A DNA stretch of 14,828 nt. Origin: Cytophagales bacterium. GTDB lineage: Bacteria > Bacteroidota > Bacteroidia > Cytophagales > Spirosomataceae. Under the pieces are notes generated by a model, which worked only from the letters and a program-made list of their open reading frames with translations, was not told the origin of the DNA and made no database searches. The stretch lies in assembly GCA_013205605.1 (NCBI GenBank), contig JABMMK010000176.1:1-14828 (forward strand), given 5' to 3'. A program made the position numbers and the translations under genes. Numbering within the stretch: the first letter of the stretch is position 1; each line of letters begins with the position of its first letter. Positions 1 to 7,538 of this stretch are shown here, piece by piece.

Positions 1-198
1 TACTTTTTAAATGATGGCAATTATTTGGTATCTTTTATGATCGTTAAAGATAAATCTATCGTACTATTTAATTTTGAGGAGGTCTTTAATTTTGAAATAG
101 CTGATTTTAGGGAGGATACTACTTGGTATGGTAAATGGCCAGGTTATGTTCGACCACAATTCGATTTTCCAATTCAACAAGTTTCTCAAATCATATAA
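1..198 (+). CDS. C-terminal end of a polysaccharide-export ABC transporter ATPase (KpsT/Wzt-like), partial
   Basis: Reading frame 1 is open from the window edge to TAA at 196-198, giving the last 65 residues of a protein whose start lies upstream. Residues 42-48 read WYGKWPG and are followed by VRP at 50-52. This pattern closes the C-terminal extension of Bacteroidota ATPases that export O-antigen or capsular polysaccharide (KpsT/Wzt-like). In that family the N-terminal ABC domain drives export at the inner membrane and the C-terminal beta-sandwich recognises the polymer. Only the end of the C-terminal domain is visible, so the ATPase part is inferred. The next gene starts inside the stop codon (TAATG, sharing base 198), which points to translational coupling in a polysaccharide operon. 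Confidence 0.72.
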   Translation, partial: YFLNDGNYLVSFMIVKDKSIVLFNFEEVFNFEIADFREDTTWYGKWPGYVRPQFDFPIQQVSQII

Positions 199-1268
199 TG
201 TTGCATGTAACTAAATCTTTTTTGCCTGATTTAAAACAATATGTAAAGTATTTGGAGAAAATTTGGGACACGCATCATTTAACTAATGATGGTCCTTTTG
301 TTAAAGAATTAGAATATAAATTAGCCGAATTCCTTGAAGTAGAGAATTTTATATTTGTATCAAATGGCACAATAGCTCTACAGTTGGCCATTAAAGCTTT
401 AAAGCTAAGTGGAAATGTTTTAACCACACCATTTTCCTACTGTGCCACGACAAATTCTTTAATTTGGGAAGGTTGTAATCCCGTATTTGTGGATATTGAT
501 CCTATTTCATTAACCGTTAATTCTGAACAAATAAAGTCTTTACCAGAACTTAATTCAATATCTGGAATTCTTACTACTCATGTTTATGGGAATTGTGGAG
601 ATCTTGAAAAACAAGAAAGCATCGCCCAGAAAATGGGAATTCCATTAATTTACGATGGAGCTCATGCTTTTGGAGTAAAATATAAGGGTAAATCGATTTT
701 TAATTATGGAACTGTTAGTACTTGTAGTTTTCATGCTACTAAGGTATTTCACACCATTGAAGGTGGGGCAGTAATGACTAATGACTATAAATTAGCTCAA
801 AAAATTAGAGGTATTAGAAGTTTTGGACATAAAAATGATGATTATTTTGATATAGGCATAAACGGTAAAAATTCAGAATTTCATGCAGCCATGGGTTTAA
901 TTAATTTTGATAATTTTCCTCACATTAAAAAACATAGAGAAATTTCTAGTTCTCTTTATGATTCTTTATTAAAAGATCCAATTATTAAATATGACTATAA
1001 TTCTGAATTAGAGAGAAATTTCAGTTATTATCCCATTATTTTCAGCTCTGAAGAACAGTTATTACAAGTCACTGAAAAACTAAATAATTATCAAATTTAT
1101 CCTAGACGTTATTTTTACCCCTCATTAAATAATTTGCCTACAGTATCAGGAAATGTGTGTTTAAATTCCGAAAATATATCTAAACGTGTTTTATGCTTGC
1201 CATTATCTTCAGATATTTCTGAAGATGATATCGTAAAAGTTTCATCTATTATTATGAGTTCACTTTAA
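198..1268 (+). CDS. DegT/DnrJ/EryC1/StrS-family PLP-dependent sugar aminotransferase
   Basis: A 356-residue enzyme of the family that transfers an amino group, usually from glutamate, to a nucleotide-linked keto-sugar to make amino sugars for surface polysaccharides. The N-terminus MLHVTKSFLPDL and the following IWDTHHLTNDGPFVKELE fit the family start. SNGT at 55-58 is the cofactor phosphate-binding loop. D153 in YDGAHAFG is placed to contact the PLP ring nitrogen. K182 in SFHATKVFHTIEGG is the Schiff-base lysine. An upstream in-frame ATG at 135 was rejected: the 21 extra residues would be an out-of-frame reading of the ABC ATPase tail and do not resemble the family, whereas ATG 198 overlaps that gene's stop as TAATG. 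The sugar substrate cannot be read from the sequence. It sits between an export ATPase and a membrane glycosyltransferase, consistent with O-antigen or capsule synthesis. Confidence 0.93.
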   Translation: MLHVTKSFLPDLKQYVKYLEKIWDTHHLTNDGPFVKELEYKLAEFLEVENFIFVSNGTIALQLAIKALKLSGNVLTTPFSYCATTNSLIWEGCNPVFVDIDPISLTVNSEQIKSLPELNSISGILTTHVYGNCGDLEKQESIAQKMGIPLIYDGAHAFGVKYKGKSIFNYGTVSTCSFHATKVFHTIEGGAVMTNDYKLAQKIRGIRSFGHKNDDYFDIGINGKNSEFHAAMGLINFDNFPHIKKHREISSSLYDSLLKDPIIKYDYNSELERNFSYYPIIFSSEEQLLQVTEKLNNYQIYPRRYFYPSLNNLPTVSGNVCLNSENISKRVLCLPLSSDISEDDIVKVSSIIMSSL

Positions 1269-1278
1269 TTGAATCTCG

Positions 1279-3291
1279 ATGTACTTGGTAATTTTTATTT
1301 CATTTATCTTATTGAATTATAAAATTTCTTCAAAAGTTTCAAACAAAACATTTGAAGAAATTATGGTTTTAGGATTCTTATTTTATTCATTTAGTATTAT
1401 ACTTACAGGCTATTTACTATCTGAATTTCATTTGTGGAACTCTCGAATTCTATGGTGTATAATTCCGTTTTTCTTTTCTTATTTTTTATATATTTTATTT
1501 AAAAAAAAGGTCTTTTATTCTGAGGTCATAGTAAAATCTGCCTTTAAAATAACAGGGAGCACAATTCAATCGATACATTTAGAATTTTCTAAAATGAATT
1601 TATTTGAAAGAATTATCTTCTCTATTCTTTTTTGGACAATCAGTATTCTTACTGTGTTGCAAGTGTATATAATCTTCAATAGTCCTCCCAATGAGTGGGA
1701 CAGTATGACTGGACATTTAAATCGAATATTATACTTTTTAAATCAAGGTAGTACAGAGCATTTTATAGGTACTAATTTTAATATTGATACCTATCCAAAG
1801 AGCTTTTGTTCTATCCAAGTATACCCGTTTTTAATGAGTGGATATAATGAGCATTTCTTTAAACTGCCTAATTTCGGTTCTTTTTGGTTGATCTGTTTTG
1901 CTAGTTATGGTATATTAAAACAATTAGGGGCTTCATATAAATCTAGGCTATTTGGTAGTCTTATAGTCTTTTTGTCACCTAATATCATCATGCAATCTAT
2001 ATTAACTGATACTGATATTATTTTAGGAGGGTATTTAGTTAGTATTATTTATCTCATTTTAGCTTTTATAAATACTCAGAGACTCATATATGTATATTTT
2101 TTAGGCCTAGCCTTTGGTTTAGCTTTAAGCCATAAAATAACCTTTGTGTTTTCATTTATACCTCTTTTGATTATTTATCTATATTCATTTTATGCTACAG
2201 GTAAGTATCATATTTTGTACAAATTAAAGCACTTTTTTTACGCGCATTTATTAGGTATTATTTTCTTTGTTGCTCCTACAGGCTATATCGCAAACTACCT
2301 ATACTACAATCATCCCATTGGCCCTGAAGTGGCCACTAAACATCAATCAGTTGAACGTGCCGGTAGTGTTAACAACTTAATAATCCAAGGCACGAGGAAT
2401 GTAGTCAGGTATTCTTTTGATGTATTGAATTTAGACGGTTTAAGGAATTGGTCTATTGTGGAAGAAAAGCAGCTTTTGCTAAAGTCTAAATTGATCAAAC
2501 TGGACCAATATTTTAATATAGGCTTAGAGAGTACGACTGATTTTACAATAATTCCTTTTAGTTTTAATCGAAGATTTGAATTTTATAATGGTAGTCCAAT
2601 TTATGGTTCTATTTTTATCCTGTTGATATTGCCATCTATTTTTATATTCTTCAGAAGGCCAAATCTAACAAAAGGGATCTTTTTATTAGCTTTTATTTTA
2701 CATTTCATAACCTTAGCATACTCCGCACCTTATGATCCATGGAAAGGCAGGTACATGATTAGTTCATTGATCTATATTGTACCTTTTTTTGTTTATATAG
2801 CAGATCATTTCTTTTATAATTCACCTGGGAGGGTAAGTAAATTTTTCTTCTTTTGTACCATTATATTAATTTCATTTTCTGCTTTGTCTACGATTGGTTT
2901 GAATCTCAGAGCTTTGCCTTTTGATGCCTATGGAAAAAAATCAATTTTCAGTTTGAATAGGACTGAAGCACTTACCGTGTCTAGACCTGATATAACATTG
3001 GCCTACGAAAATTTCGAAAAAATAGTTCCAGCTAACGCTGTAGTTGCTTTAGGGACAATTAATGACGACTATGAGTATCCATTGTGGGGTAAAGAATTTA
3101 AACGAAAGTTGATTCCTATTAATCCTTTTGGCCAAGGATTACAAAAGATTCCTAAGGAAGCTCAATATTTATTTTTTGCGTCTAGTGTCATTAAACCTTT
3201 AAATACAGACATTAGATTAGGAACACAATTGGATATGAAAAAGGGAATTATGGTTCCTGCAGAAGATTATTATTTAAGAAAATTATTTTAG
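1279..3291 (+). CDS. GT-C-type multi-spanning membrane glycosyltransferase (family 39-like)
   Basis: A 670-residue protein rich in hydrophobic segments: roughly 1-14, 27-45, 56-74, 112-134, then many more to about residue 540, followed by a soluble C-terminal stretch of about 130 residues. After the segment ending near residue 134 comes PPNEWDSMTGHLNRI, with W140-D141. This matches the first extracytoplasmic loop of GT-C glycosyltransferases related to PMT/ArnT, where an acidic residue is the catalytic base. A second acidic motif, TDTD at 243-246, and SHKIT near 284-288 fit the same architecture. Such enzymes use a polyprenyl-phosphate sugar and act on the periplasmic side of the inner membrane. 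The gene lies 10 bases after the aminotransferase, so co-transcription is likely. Its TAG interlocks with the opposing gene's stop (4-base overlap). Donor and acceptor are unknown; the family call is from pattern, not a search. Confidence 0.78.
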   Translation: MYLVIFISFILLNYKISSKVSNKTFEEIMVLGFLFYSFSIILTGYLLSEFHLWNSRILWCIIPFFFSYFLYILFKKKVFYSEVIVKSAFKITGSTIQSIHLEFSKMNLFERIIFSILFWTISILTVLQVYIIFNSPPNEWDSMTGHLNRILYFLNQGSTEHFIGTNFNIDTYPKSFCSIQVYPFLMSGYNEHFFKLPNFGSFWLICFASYGILKQLGASYKSRLFGSLIVFLSPNIIMQSILTDTDIILGGYLVSIIYLILAFINTQRLIYVYFLGLAFGLALSHKITFVFSFIPLLIIYLYSFYATGKYHILYKLKHFFYAHLLGIIFFVAPTGYIANYLYYNHPIGPEVATKHQSVERAGSVNNLIIQGTRNVVRYSFDVLNLDGLRNWSIVEEKQLLLKSKLIKLDQYFNIGLESTTDFTIIPFSFNRRFEFYNGSPIYGSIFILLILPSIFIFFRRPNLTKGIFLLAFILHFITLAYSAPYDPWKGRYMISSLIYIVPFFVYIADHFFYNSPGRVSKFFFFCTIILISFSALSTIGLNLRALPFDAYGKKSIFSLNRTEALTVSRPDITLAYENFEKIVPANAVVALGTINDDYEYPLWGKEFKRKLIPINPFGQGLQKIPKEAQYLFFASSVIKPLNTDIRLGTQLDMKKGIMVPAEDYYLRKLF

Positions 3292-4556
3292 GTTTTTTGT
3301 TTTTTCTTTTGGGCAGAGGGAAACAATATATTGTTTAAAATTAACCTATATCCAGGTGAATTTTTATGTAAGCTCAAGTCAGTATGTTCTTCATTAACAA
3401 AATGCTGATAGTCTTCAGGATCATGTCCTCCTAGAAAGCAAAAGAATCCTTTGCCTAAAGTGCCATACAAATATTTTACTTCTTCCAATTTTTGATTTTC
3501 TGCAAGTATAATAACATTAGGTTTGATTTTTGAAGTTGAAAAGGTAGTGGTTTGCCCCATGAATCCATGGATAATTTTCTCATGATTTTGATTTAACATG
3601 GAAGGTATTAAATCATTTTTTGAGGAAAAGTCATTTAATTCAAAATAATCTAAATCTTCCTGGATTTTCCTAGTTGAAAAATTAGGTGAGGCATCTATAT
3701 CGGAGAATTCATTAACTCTTGGATTTGTATATATACTAAAATTAGTGAACGCCAAAGTTTCTTGGAATGTTAGGTTGCTATTTATATTATCTGACGTTGG
3801 ATCGCCATCTAAACTATAATCGATTATATCTAATTCAGAACTGGCTAAGGATATATCAAAAGTGTCGGTAGCGGTACACATGGCAAACATATACCCTCCG
3901 CCAATAATAAATGATTTTAGCATTAAAGTGACTTTATTTTTCAAATTAGCCACTTTTTTAAACCCATTATTTTTAGCTACGTTTTTGTCCTCAATTAATT
4001 GATTTTGATACCATAATTGGTCTTTTTGCGTAAACATTTTACCCATTTGCCCGGTAAAATCTTCATGATGCAAATGTATCCAATCAAATTCTATAAGTCG
4101 ACCATTTAATATATCTTGATCATATATAGTTTCAAAAGGTATTTCAGCATATCTCAAAGCTAACGAAACGGCATCATCCCAGGGAGAAGCGGATGATGGA
4201 GAATATAAAGCTATTCTGGCAAATTTATTTAAAATGACAACTTCTGAATTGCTTTCAATCGATCTAAGTTCGTTCAATAAAATAGTAGTTTCTTGATCTT
4301 TTAGTATCAAATAAGTTATGCCTTGACCCATTATTTTCCCAAATATATCATCATCATAATTGATTATAAATGAACCTCCTAAATAATTTAAGCACCATTT
4401 TATTTCATTTTGACCATTTTTCAAATGATTGTATACAATTCCATATGATTTTAAATGATTTTTTTGCGAGTTATCCATGGGTATTAAAATGCTTTTGGCG
4501 TTTAATCCATTGAATTTTAGCATAAATATGATTAATGGAAAAATAAGATACTTCAT
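3288..4556 (-). CDS. Secreted protein of the Bacteroidota 'asparagine synthetase B' label family; function unknown
   Basis: A 422-residue protein with a signal peptide: a hydrophobic run at 3-16, then GLNA ending at residue 20, a plausible signal peptidase I site, so the mature protein is probably periplasmic. I recognise it as a member of a conserved Bacteroidota family often labelled 'asparagine synthetase B'. The label looks wrong: there is no N-terminal nucleophile cysteine after Met and no synthetase ATP-pyrophosphatase loop. Conserved-looking blocks are LIPMDNSQKNHLKSYG (24-39), HLHHEDFTGQ (161-170), GGGYMFAMCTATDTFD (219-234), NQNHEKIIHGFMGQTT (322-337) and LGGHDPEDYQH (375-385). The glycine-rich turn before C227 and the later GHDPE resemble class-I amidotransferase/ThuA-like folds, an inference only. 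The C-terminus is a lysine-rich KKKQKT tail. It is transcribed alone, facing the polysaccharide genes, and is divergent from the ABC permease. Confidence 0.82.
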   Translation of the reverse strand: MKYLIFPLIIFMLKFNGLNAKSILIPMDNSQKNHLKSYGIVYNHLKNGQNEIKWCLNYLGGSFIINYDDDIFGKIMGQGITYLILKDQETTILLNELRSIESNSEVVILNKFARIALYSPSSASPWDDAVSLALRYAEIPFETIYDQDILNGRLIEFDWIHLHHEDFTGQMGKMFTQKDQLWYQNQLIEDKNVAKNNGFKKVANLKNKVTLMLKSFIIGGGYMFAMCTATDTFDISLASSELDIIDYSLDGDPTSDNINSNLTFQETLAFTNFSIYTNPRVNEFSDIDASPNFSTRKIQEDLDYFELNDFSSKNDLIPSMLNQNHEKIIHGFMGQTTTFSTSKIKPNVIILAENQKLEEVKYLYGTLGKGFFCFLGGHDPEDYQHFVNEEHTDLSLHKNSPGYRLILNNILFPSAQKKKQKT

Positions 4557-4620
4557 TGGTTTTTCTTCAAGTCAAATATGTAATAAATTGCAAGCTAAAA
4601 TTATAATTTAGGTAACCAAA

Positions 4621-5859
4621 ATGAATTTAAAAGAAAATGTTTTTGAGGGTTTAAGGTCTATAAAAAGTAATTTATTAAGAACCATTTTGACTGCTCTAAT
4701 TATTTCGTTTGGAATAACTTCATTAGTTGGCATTTTAACTGCCATAGATGGTATACAAAGTTCTGTGGACAATTCTTTTTCAGGACTAGGAGCTAATTCA
4801 TTTGACATTAGAAATAGAGCTACGATGCAAATTAGGAGGGAAGGTCAAAGGGAAAAAAAATTTAAAAATATTGATTATAGGCAGGCCTATCGATATAAAG
4901 TTTTATTTAAAGAAAAAGGAAATGTTTCTTTAAAAACGAATGTTTCGTTTAATGCTATTGCAAAATATCAATCAAAAAAAACAAACCCTAATTCCAGGTT
5001 AATGGCAATAGATGATAATTTTTTGGACTTAAAGGGTTATAAAATAAATATGGGCAGAGCTTTTTCAACGAATGAATATATCAATTCAATCAATGTTTGT
5101 ATTTTAGGTGTCGATGTTATTGATCAACTATTTGAAAAAGAAAATCCGTTAAATAAAGAAATTATCGTTAGTGGTTTAAAAATGAAAGTCATTGGCATAT
5201 TAACTAAAAAGGGAAATATGATGGGTGGGGGTGATGATCGAGTAATTATGGTTCCATTAGAGACAGGTAGAAAAATGGCCGTAGGGCGTCAATTAAACTT
5301 TGATATCACTACATCAACATTGCGAATCGTAAATTTTGATGATTTTATGGAAGAAGCGAGGGGAATTATGCGTAAGGTACGAATGGATCCCATTGGAAGA
5401 GGTGATTCTTTTTCCATTGATCGCTCTGATTCGATTGCAAAAAGTTTTGAAAGTATTACCTCCACATTGCGAGTAGGAGGCTTTGTTATTGGATTTATAA
5501 CTCTTTTAGGAGCGGCAATCGCTTTGATGAATATTATGTTGGTATCGGTTAGTGAACGAACGCGAGAAATAGGTATTAGAAAATCGTTGGGTGCTACTCC
5601 TGCACGAATATTGCAGCAATTTTTAATTGAGGCGATCGTTATTTGTATCCTTGGTGGTATAGGCGGTATTTTAATGGCCATTCCTATTGGAAATTTAATA
5701 GCCCAAGCCATAAGTGCTGGTAAAGCCAGTTTTATTATACCTTGGTTATGGATGACCATTGGTATAATTATTTGTATACTAGTTGGCTTATTTTCAGGAA
5801 TTTACCCTGCTTTTAAAGCTTCCGAAATGGATCCTGTGGAAGCTTTACGTTACGAATAG
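4621..5859 (+). CDS. MacB/FtsX-type ABC transporter permease
   Basis: A 412-residue inner-membrane protein with the MacB-type layout. A first membrane helix lies at about 20-42 after the amphipathic start NLKENVFEGLRSIKSNLLR. A large periplasmic domain spans about 45-280. Three further helices lie near 285-308, 335-362 and 378-398. The cytoplasmic stretch ERTREIGIRKSLGATP (312-327) is the coupling segment that contacts the ATPase, and the protein ends YPAFKASEMDPVEALRYE, the usual close of these permeases. Family members move lipoproteins, peptides or drugs, or transmit mechanical force, with a separate ATPase. No ATPase gene is adjacent; the nearest is at 7539-8294 beyond a tRNA and a kinase, and that pairing is not established. 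The ATG at 4621 is the natural start, 64 bases from the divergent upstream gene. Confidence 0.92.
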   Translation: MNLKENVFEGLRSIKSNLLRTILTALIISFGITSLVGILTAIDGIQSSVDNSFSGLGANSFDIRNRATMQIRREGQREKKFKNIDYRQAYRYKVLFKEKGNVSLKTNVSFNAIAKYQSKKTNPNSRLMAIDDNFLDLKGYKINMGRAFSTNEYINSINVCILGVDVIDQLFEKENPLNKEIIVSGLKMKVIGILTKKGNMMGGGDDRVIMVPLETGRKMAVGRQLNFDITTSTLRIVNFDDFMEEARGIMRKVRMDPIGRGDSFSIDRSDSIAKSFESITSTLRVGGFVIGFITLLGAAIALMNIMLVSVSERTREIGIRKSLGATPARILQQFLIEAIVICILGGIGGILMAIPIGNLIAQAISAGKASFIIPWLWMTIGIIICILVGLFSGIYPAFKASEMDPVEALRYE

Positions 5860-5882
5860 ACTATTTAATCTTACATTAAATT

Positions 5883-5913
5883 TTGTAAAAGCGGATTTGA
5901 AAAGCTACTTTTG
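5883..5913 (+). promoter_or_regulatory. Bacteroidota-type promoter for tRNA-Leu
   Basis: TTG at 5883-5885 and TACTTTTG at 5906-5913 are separated by 20 bases. This is a complete match to the -33/-7 consensus (TTG, then TAnnTTTG) read by the primary sigma factor of Bacteroidota. A start about 7 bases past the -7 box would give a short leader before the tRNA at 5936. The bases TTTGCA-T-TGCAAA (5910-5922) form an inverted repeat across the likely start. Confidence 0.8.
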
Positions 5914-5935
5914 CATTGCAAATTTTTATTTATTT

Positions 5936-6019
5936 GCCCAGATGGCGGAATTGGTAGACGCGCTGGTCTCAAACACCCGTGGGTGCAAGCCCGTGCCGGT
6001 TCGACTCCGGCTCTGGGTA
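5936..6019 (+). tRNA. tRNA-Leu (anticodon CAA)
   Basis: A class II tRNA of 84 bases. The acceptor stem pairs GCCCAGA (5936-5942) with TCTGGGT (6012-6018), with a G:U first pair and discriminator A at 6019; CCA is not encoded. The D stem is GCG/CGC (5945-5947 with 5959-5961). The anticodon stem CTGGT (5963-5967) pairs with ACCCG (5975-5979), with a T:C mismatch at the second pair. The loop CTCAAAC carries anticodon CAA at 5970-5972, reading UUG. The long variable arm (5980-5994) has a GGG/CCC stem. The T arm is GCCGG-TTCGACT-CCGGC (5995-6011). The long variable arm and discriminator A support leucine. Confidence 0.96.
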
Positions 6020-6020
6020 C

Positions 6021-6053
6021 AGCCTCTCAAGACATTGAGAGGCTTTGCCTTTT
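6021..6053 (+). terminator. Rho-independent terminator after tRNA-Leu
   Basis: A perfect 10-base-pair stem, AGCCTCTCAA (6021-6030) with TTGAGAGGCT (6035-6044), and a four-base loop GACA, followed by TTGCCTTTT. It begins 2 bases after the tRNA. The T-rich tail overlaps the stop codon of the opposing xylulokinase gene (6052-6054). Read from the opposite strand, the hairpin is not followed by a T run, so it should work mainly for the tRNA. Confidence 0.85.
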
Positions 6054-7530
6054 ATTGCATAATGGAAAGTTCCTGCTTCCAACTCTCATAGTAATCCATG
6101 GTTTTGTTTTTGTTTTGGTCTGGCTGTACCTCAGAGAGTACTTTAATTGAATTTATACCATCTTGTACAGAGGAGTAGAATTTCGAACCTATACCAGCAC
6201 CTAAAGCAGCACCATAAGCTCCATCCGATTCTAAAAGCTGAATAGACACATTAGATGCATTTACGATGGTGGATGAAAAAATAGAACTTAAATACATGTT
6301 TGAAAAGCCAGCCTTTATTTTTTGTGGAACTATGCCTGATGAGTTTAATAACTCTAAACCATAAACCATCGAAAAGGCAATTCCTTCTTGGACTGACCTA
6401 GATATTTCATTTTTTTGATGGCGATTAAAATCTAAATGTCTAAAACTTCCGCCAATAATTTTATTATTAAAAATTCTTTCAGCTCCATTTCCATATGGGA
6501 AACACATTAAGCCCTTGGAACCTATTTCAGATTGATTAGCGTAATTATTTAAGTCGGTGTAACTATAAGTCGGGAAAAAATTATCTTTTAACCACCTATT
6601 TAAAATACCTGTTCCATTGATACACATCAGAACACCTATTCTGCGTAATTCTTTCGAATAATTAACATGTGCAAAGGAATTAACTCGACAGTTTGGATCA
6701 TATTTTAATTCTGAACTAATCCCATATATAACTCCAGATGTACCTGCCGTGGTGGCAATTTCCCCTGGTTCTACAACGCCAAGCGATAAAGCATTATTGG
6801 GTTGATCACCTGCTTTGTATGTGATTTTCAAATTGGCAGATAGGCCTAATTCAGAAGCCATTGAACTACTGATTTGACCATGATTTTCAAATACTTGTTT
6901 GATTTCTGGAAATAAGGAAATATCAAAATGATAATAATTCAACAACTCTTTAGAAATTTCATTTTTAGTGAAATCCCAAAATATACCTTCTGATAATGCC
7001 GATATAGTTGTAGTTAATTCATTTGTAAATTTATAAGAAATATAATCTCCTGGTAATAACACATGTTCTATTTTCTCATAAATAAGAGGTTCGTTTTCTT
7101 TCACCCATGCTAGTTTTGAAGCGGTGAAATTACCAGGGGAATTTAATAGATTTTTTAATATTTCTTCATTCCCTAAAGCTTCGAAGGCTTGGTCACCTAT
7201 ATTAGCAGCCCTTGAATCACACCAAATGATTGATGGTCGTAAAACTTGTTTATCTTTATCTAAAATAACTAAACCATGCATTTGATATGAAATTCCGATA
7301 GCTGAAATTTCTAATGGATTATATTTTTTTGTGGCATTTGCCATTTTGATAACTTGCATAACGCAATACCACCAATGCTCCGGATTTTGCTCAGCAAAAC
7401 CTGGGGAGACTGAAATTATTTCATTCTCGGTTTCTGGAAAAGAACATGTGTATATTACTTTTTTTGTAGATGCGTCTACTACACTTAATTTTATAGATGA
7501 GGTGCCAACATCAATCCCACATAAAAGCAT
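6052..7530 (-). CDS. xylB: Xylulokinase (FGGY carbohydrate kinase family)
   Basis: A 492-residue cytoplasmic kinase expected to phosphorylate D-xylulose to xylulose 5-phosphate for the pentose phosphate pathway. GIDVGTSS at 5-12 is the first ATP-binding motif, with D7. ISYQMHGLVI (80-89) contains the substrate-binding MHG typical of xylulokinases, and PSIIWCDSRA (99-108) follows. AGDQPNNALSLG (240-251) carries the likely catalytic base D242, and TAGTSGVIYG (261-270) is the phosphate-2 loop. The late glycine-rich segment SDGAYGAALGAG closes the ATPase domain. The wording of these blocks matches Bacteroidota xylulokinases rather than glycerol or gluconate kinases. Length is normal. No xylose isomerase, transporter or regulator is in the window, so the gene stands apart from any xylose operon. 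Its start is only 8 bases from the divergent ABC ATPase, and its stop overlaps the tRNA terminator tail. Confidence 0.88.
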   Translation of the reverse strand: MLLCGIDVGTSSIKLSVVDASTKKVIYTCSFPETENEIISVSPGFAEQNPEHWWYCVMQVIKMANATKKYNPLEISAIGISYQMHGLVILDKDKQVLRPSIIWCDSRAANIGDQAFEALGNEEILKNLLNSPGNFTASKLAWVKENEPLIYEKIEHVLLPGDYISYKFTNELTTTISALSEGIFWDFTKNEISKELLNYYHFDISLFPEIKQVFENHGQISSSMASELGLSANLKITYKAGDQPNNALSLGVVEPGEIATTAGTSGVIYGISSELKYDPNCRVNSFAHVNYSKELRRIGVLMCINGTGILNRWLKDNFFPTYSYTDLNNYANQSEIGSKGLMCFPYGNGAERIFNNKIIGGSFRHLDFNRHQKNEISRSVQEGIAFSMVYGLELLNSSGIVPQKIKAGFSNMYLSSIFSSTIVNASNVSIQLLESDGAYGAALGAGIGSKFYSSVQDGINSIKVLSEVQPDQNKNKTMDYYESWKQELSIMQ

Positions 7531-7538
7531 AATTAGAT

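Noticed and set aside
135..197. Longer N-terminus for the aminotransferase from ATG at 135
   Set aside because: The 21 extra residues lie over the upstream ABC ATPase tail in another frame and do not resemble the family; ATG 198 gives the typical start and a TAATG overlap.
4557..4620. Paired promoters in the gap between the periplasmic protein and the ABC permease
   Set aside because: Only seven-of-eight -7-like boxes were found (minus strand at 4573-4580, plus strand at 4604-4611), and neither has a TTG at the expected distance. Promoters must be near here but cannot be placed.
5864..5884. Terminator after the ABC permease: TTTAAT-CTTAC-ATTAAA followed by TTTT
   Set aside because: The stem is short and made only of A:T pairs; in this AT-rich sequence it is likely to be chance and too weak to terminate.
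5911..6150. Small plus-strand reading frames crossing the tRNA
   Set aside because: They cover the tRNA, its terminator and the 3' end of xylulokinase on the other strand and show no protein-family features.
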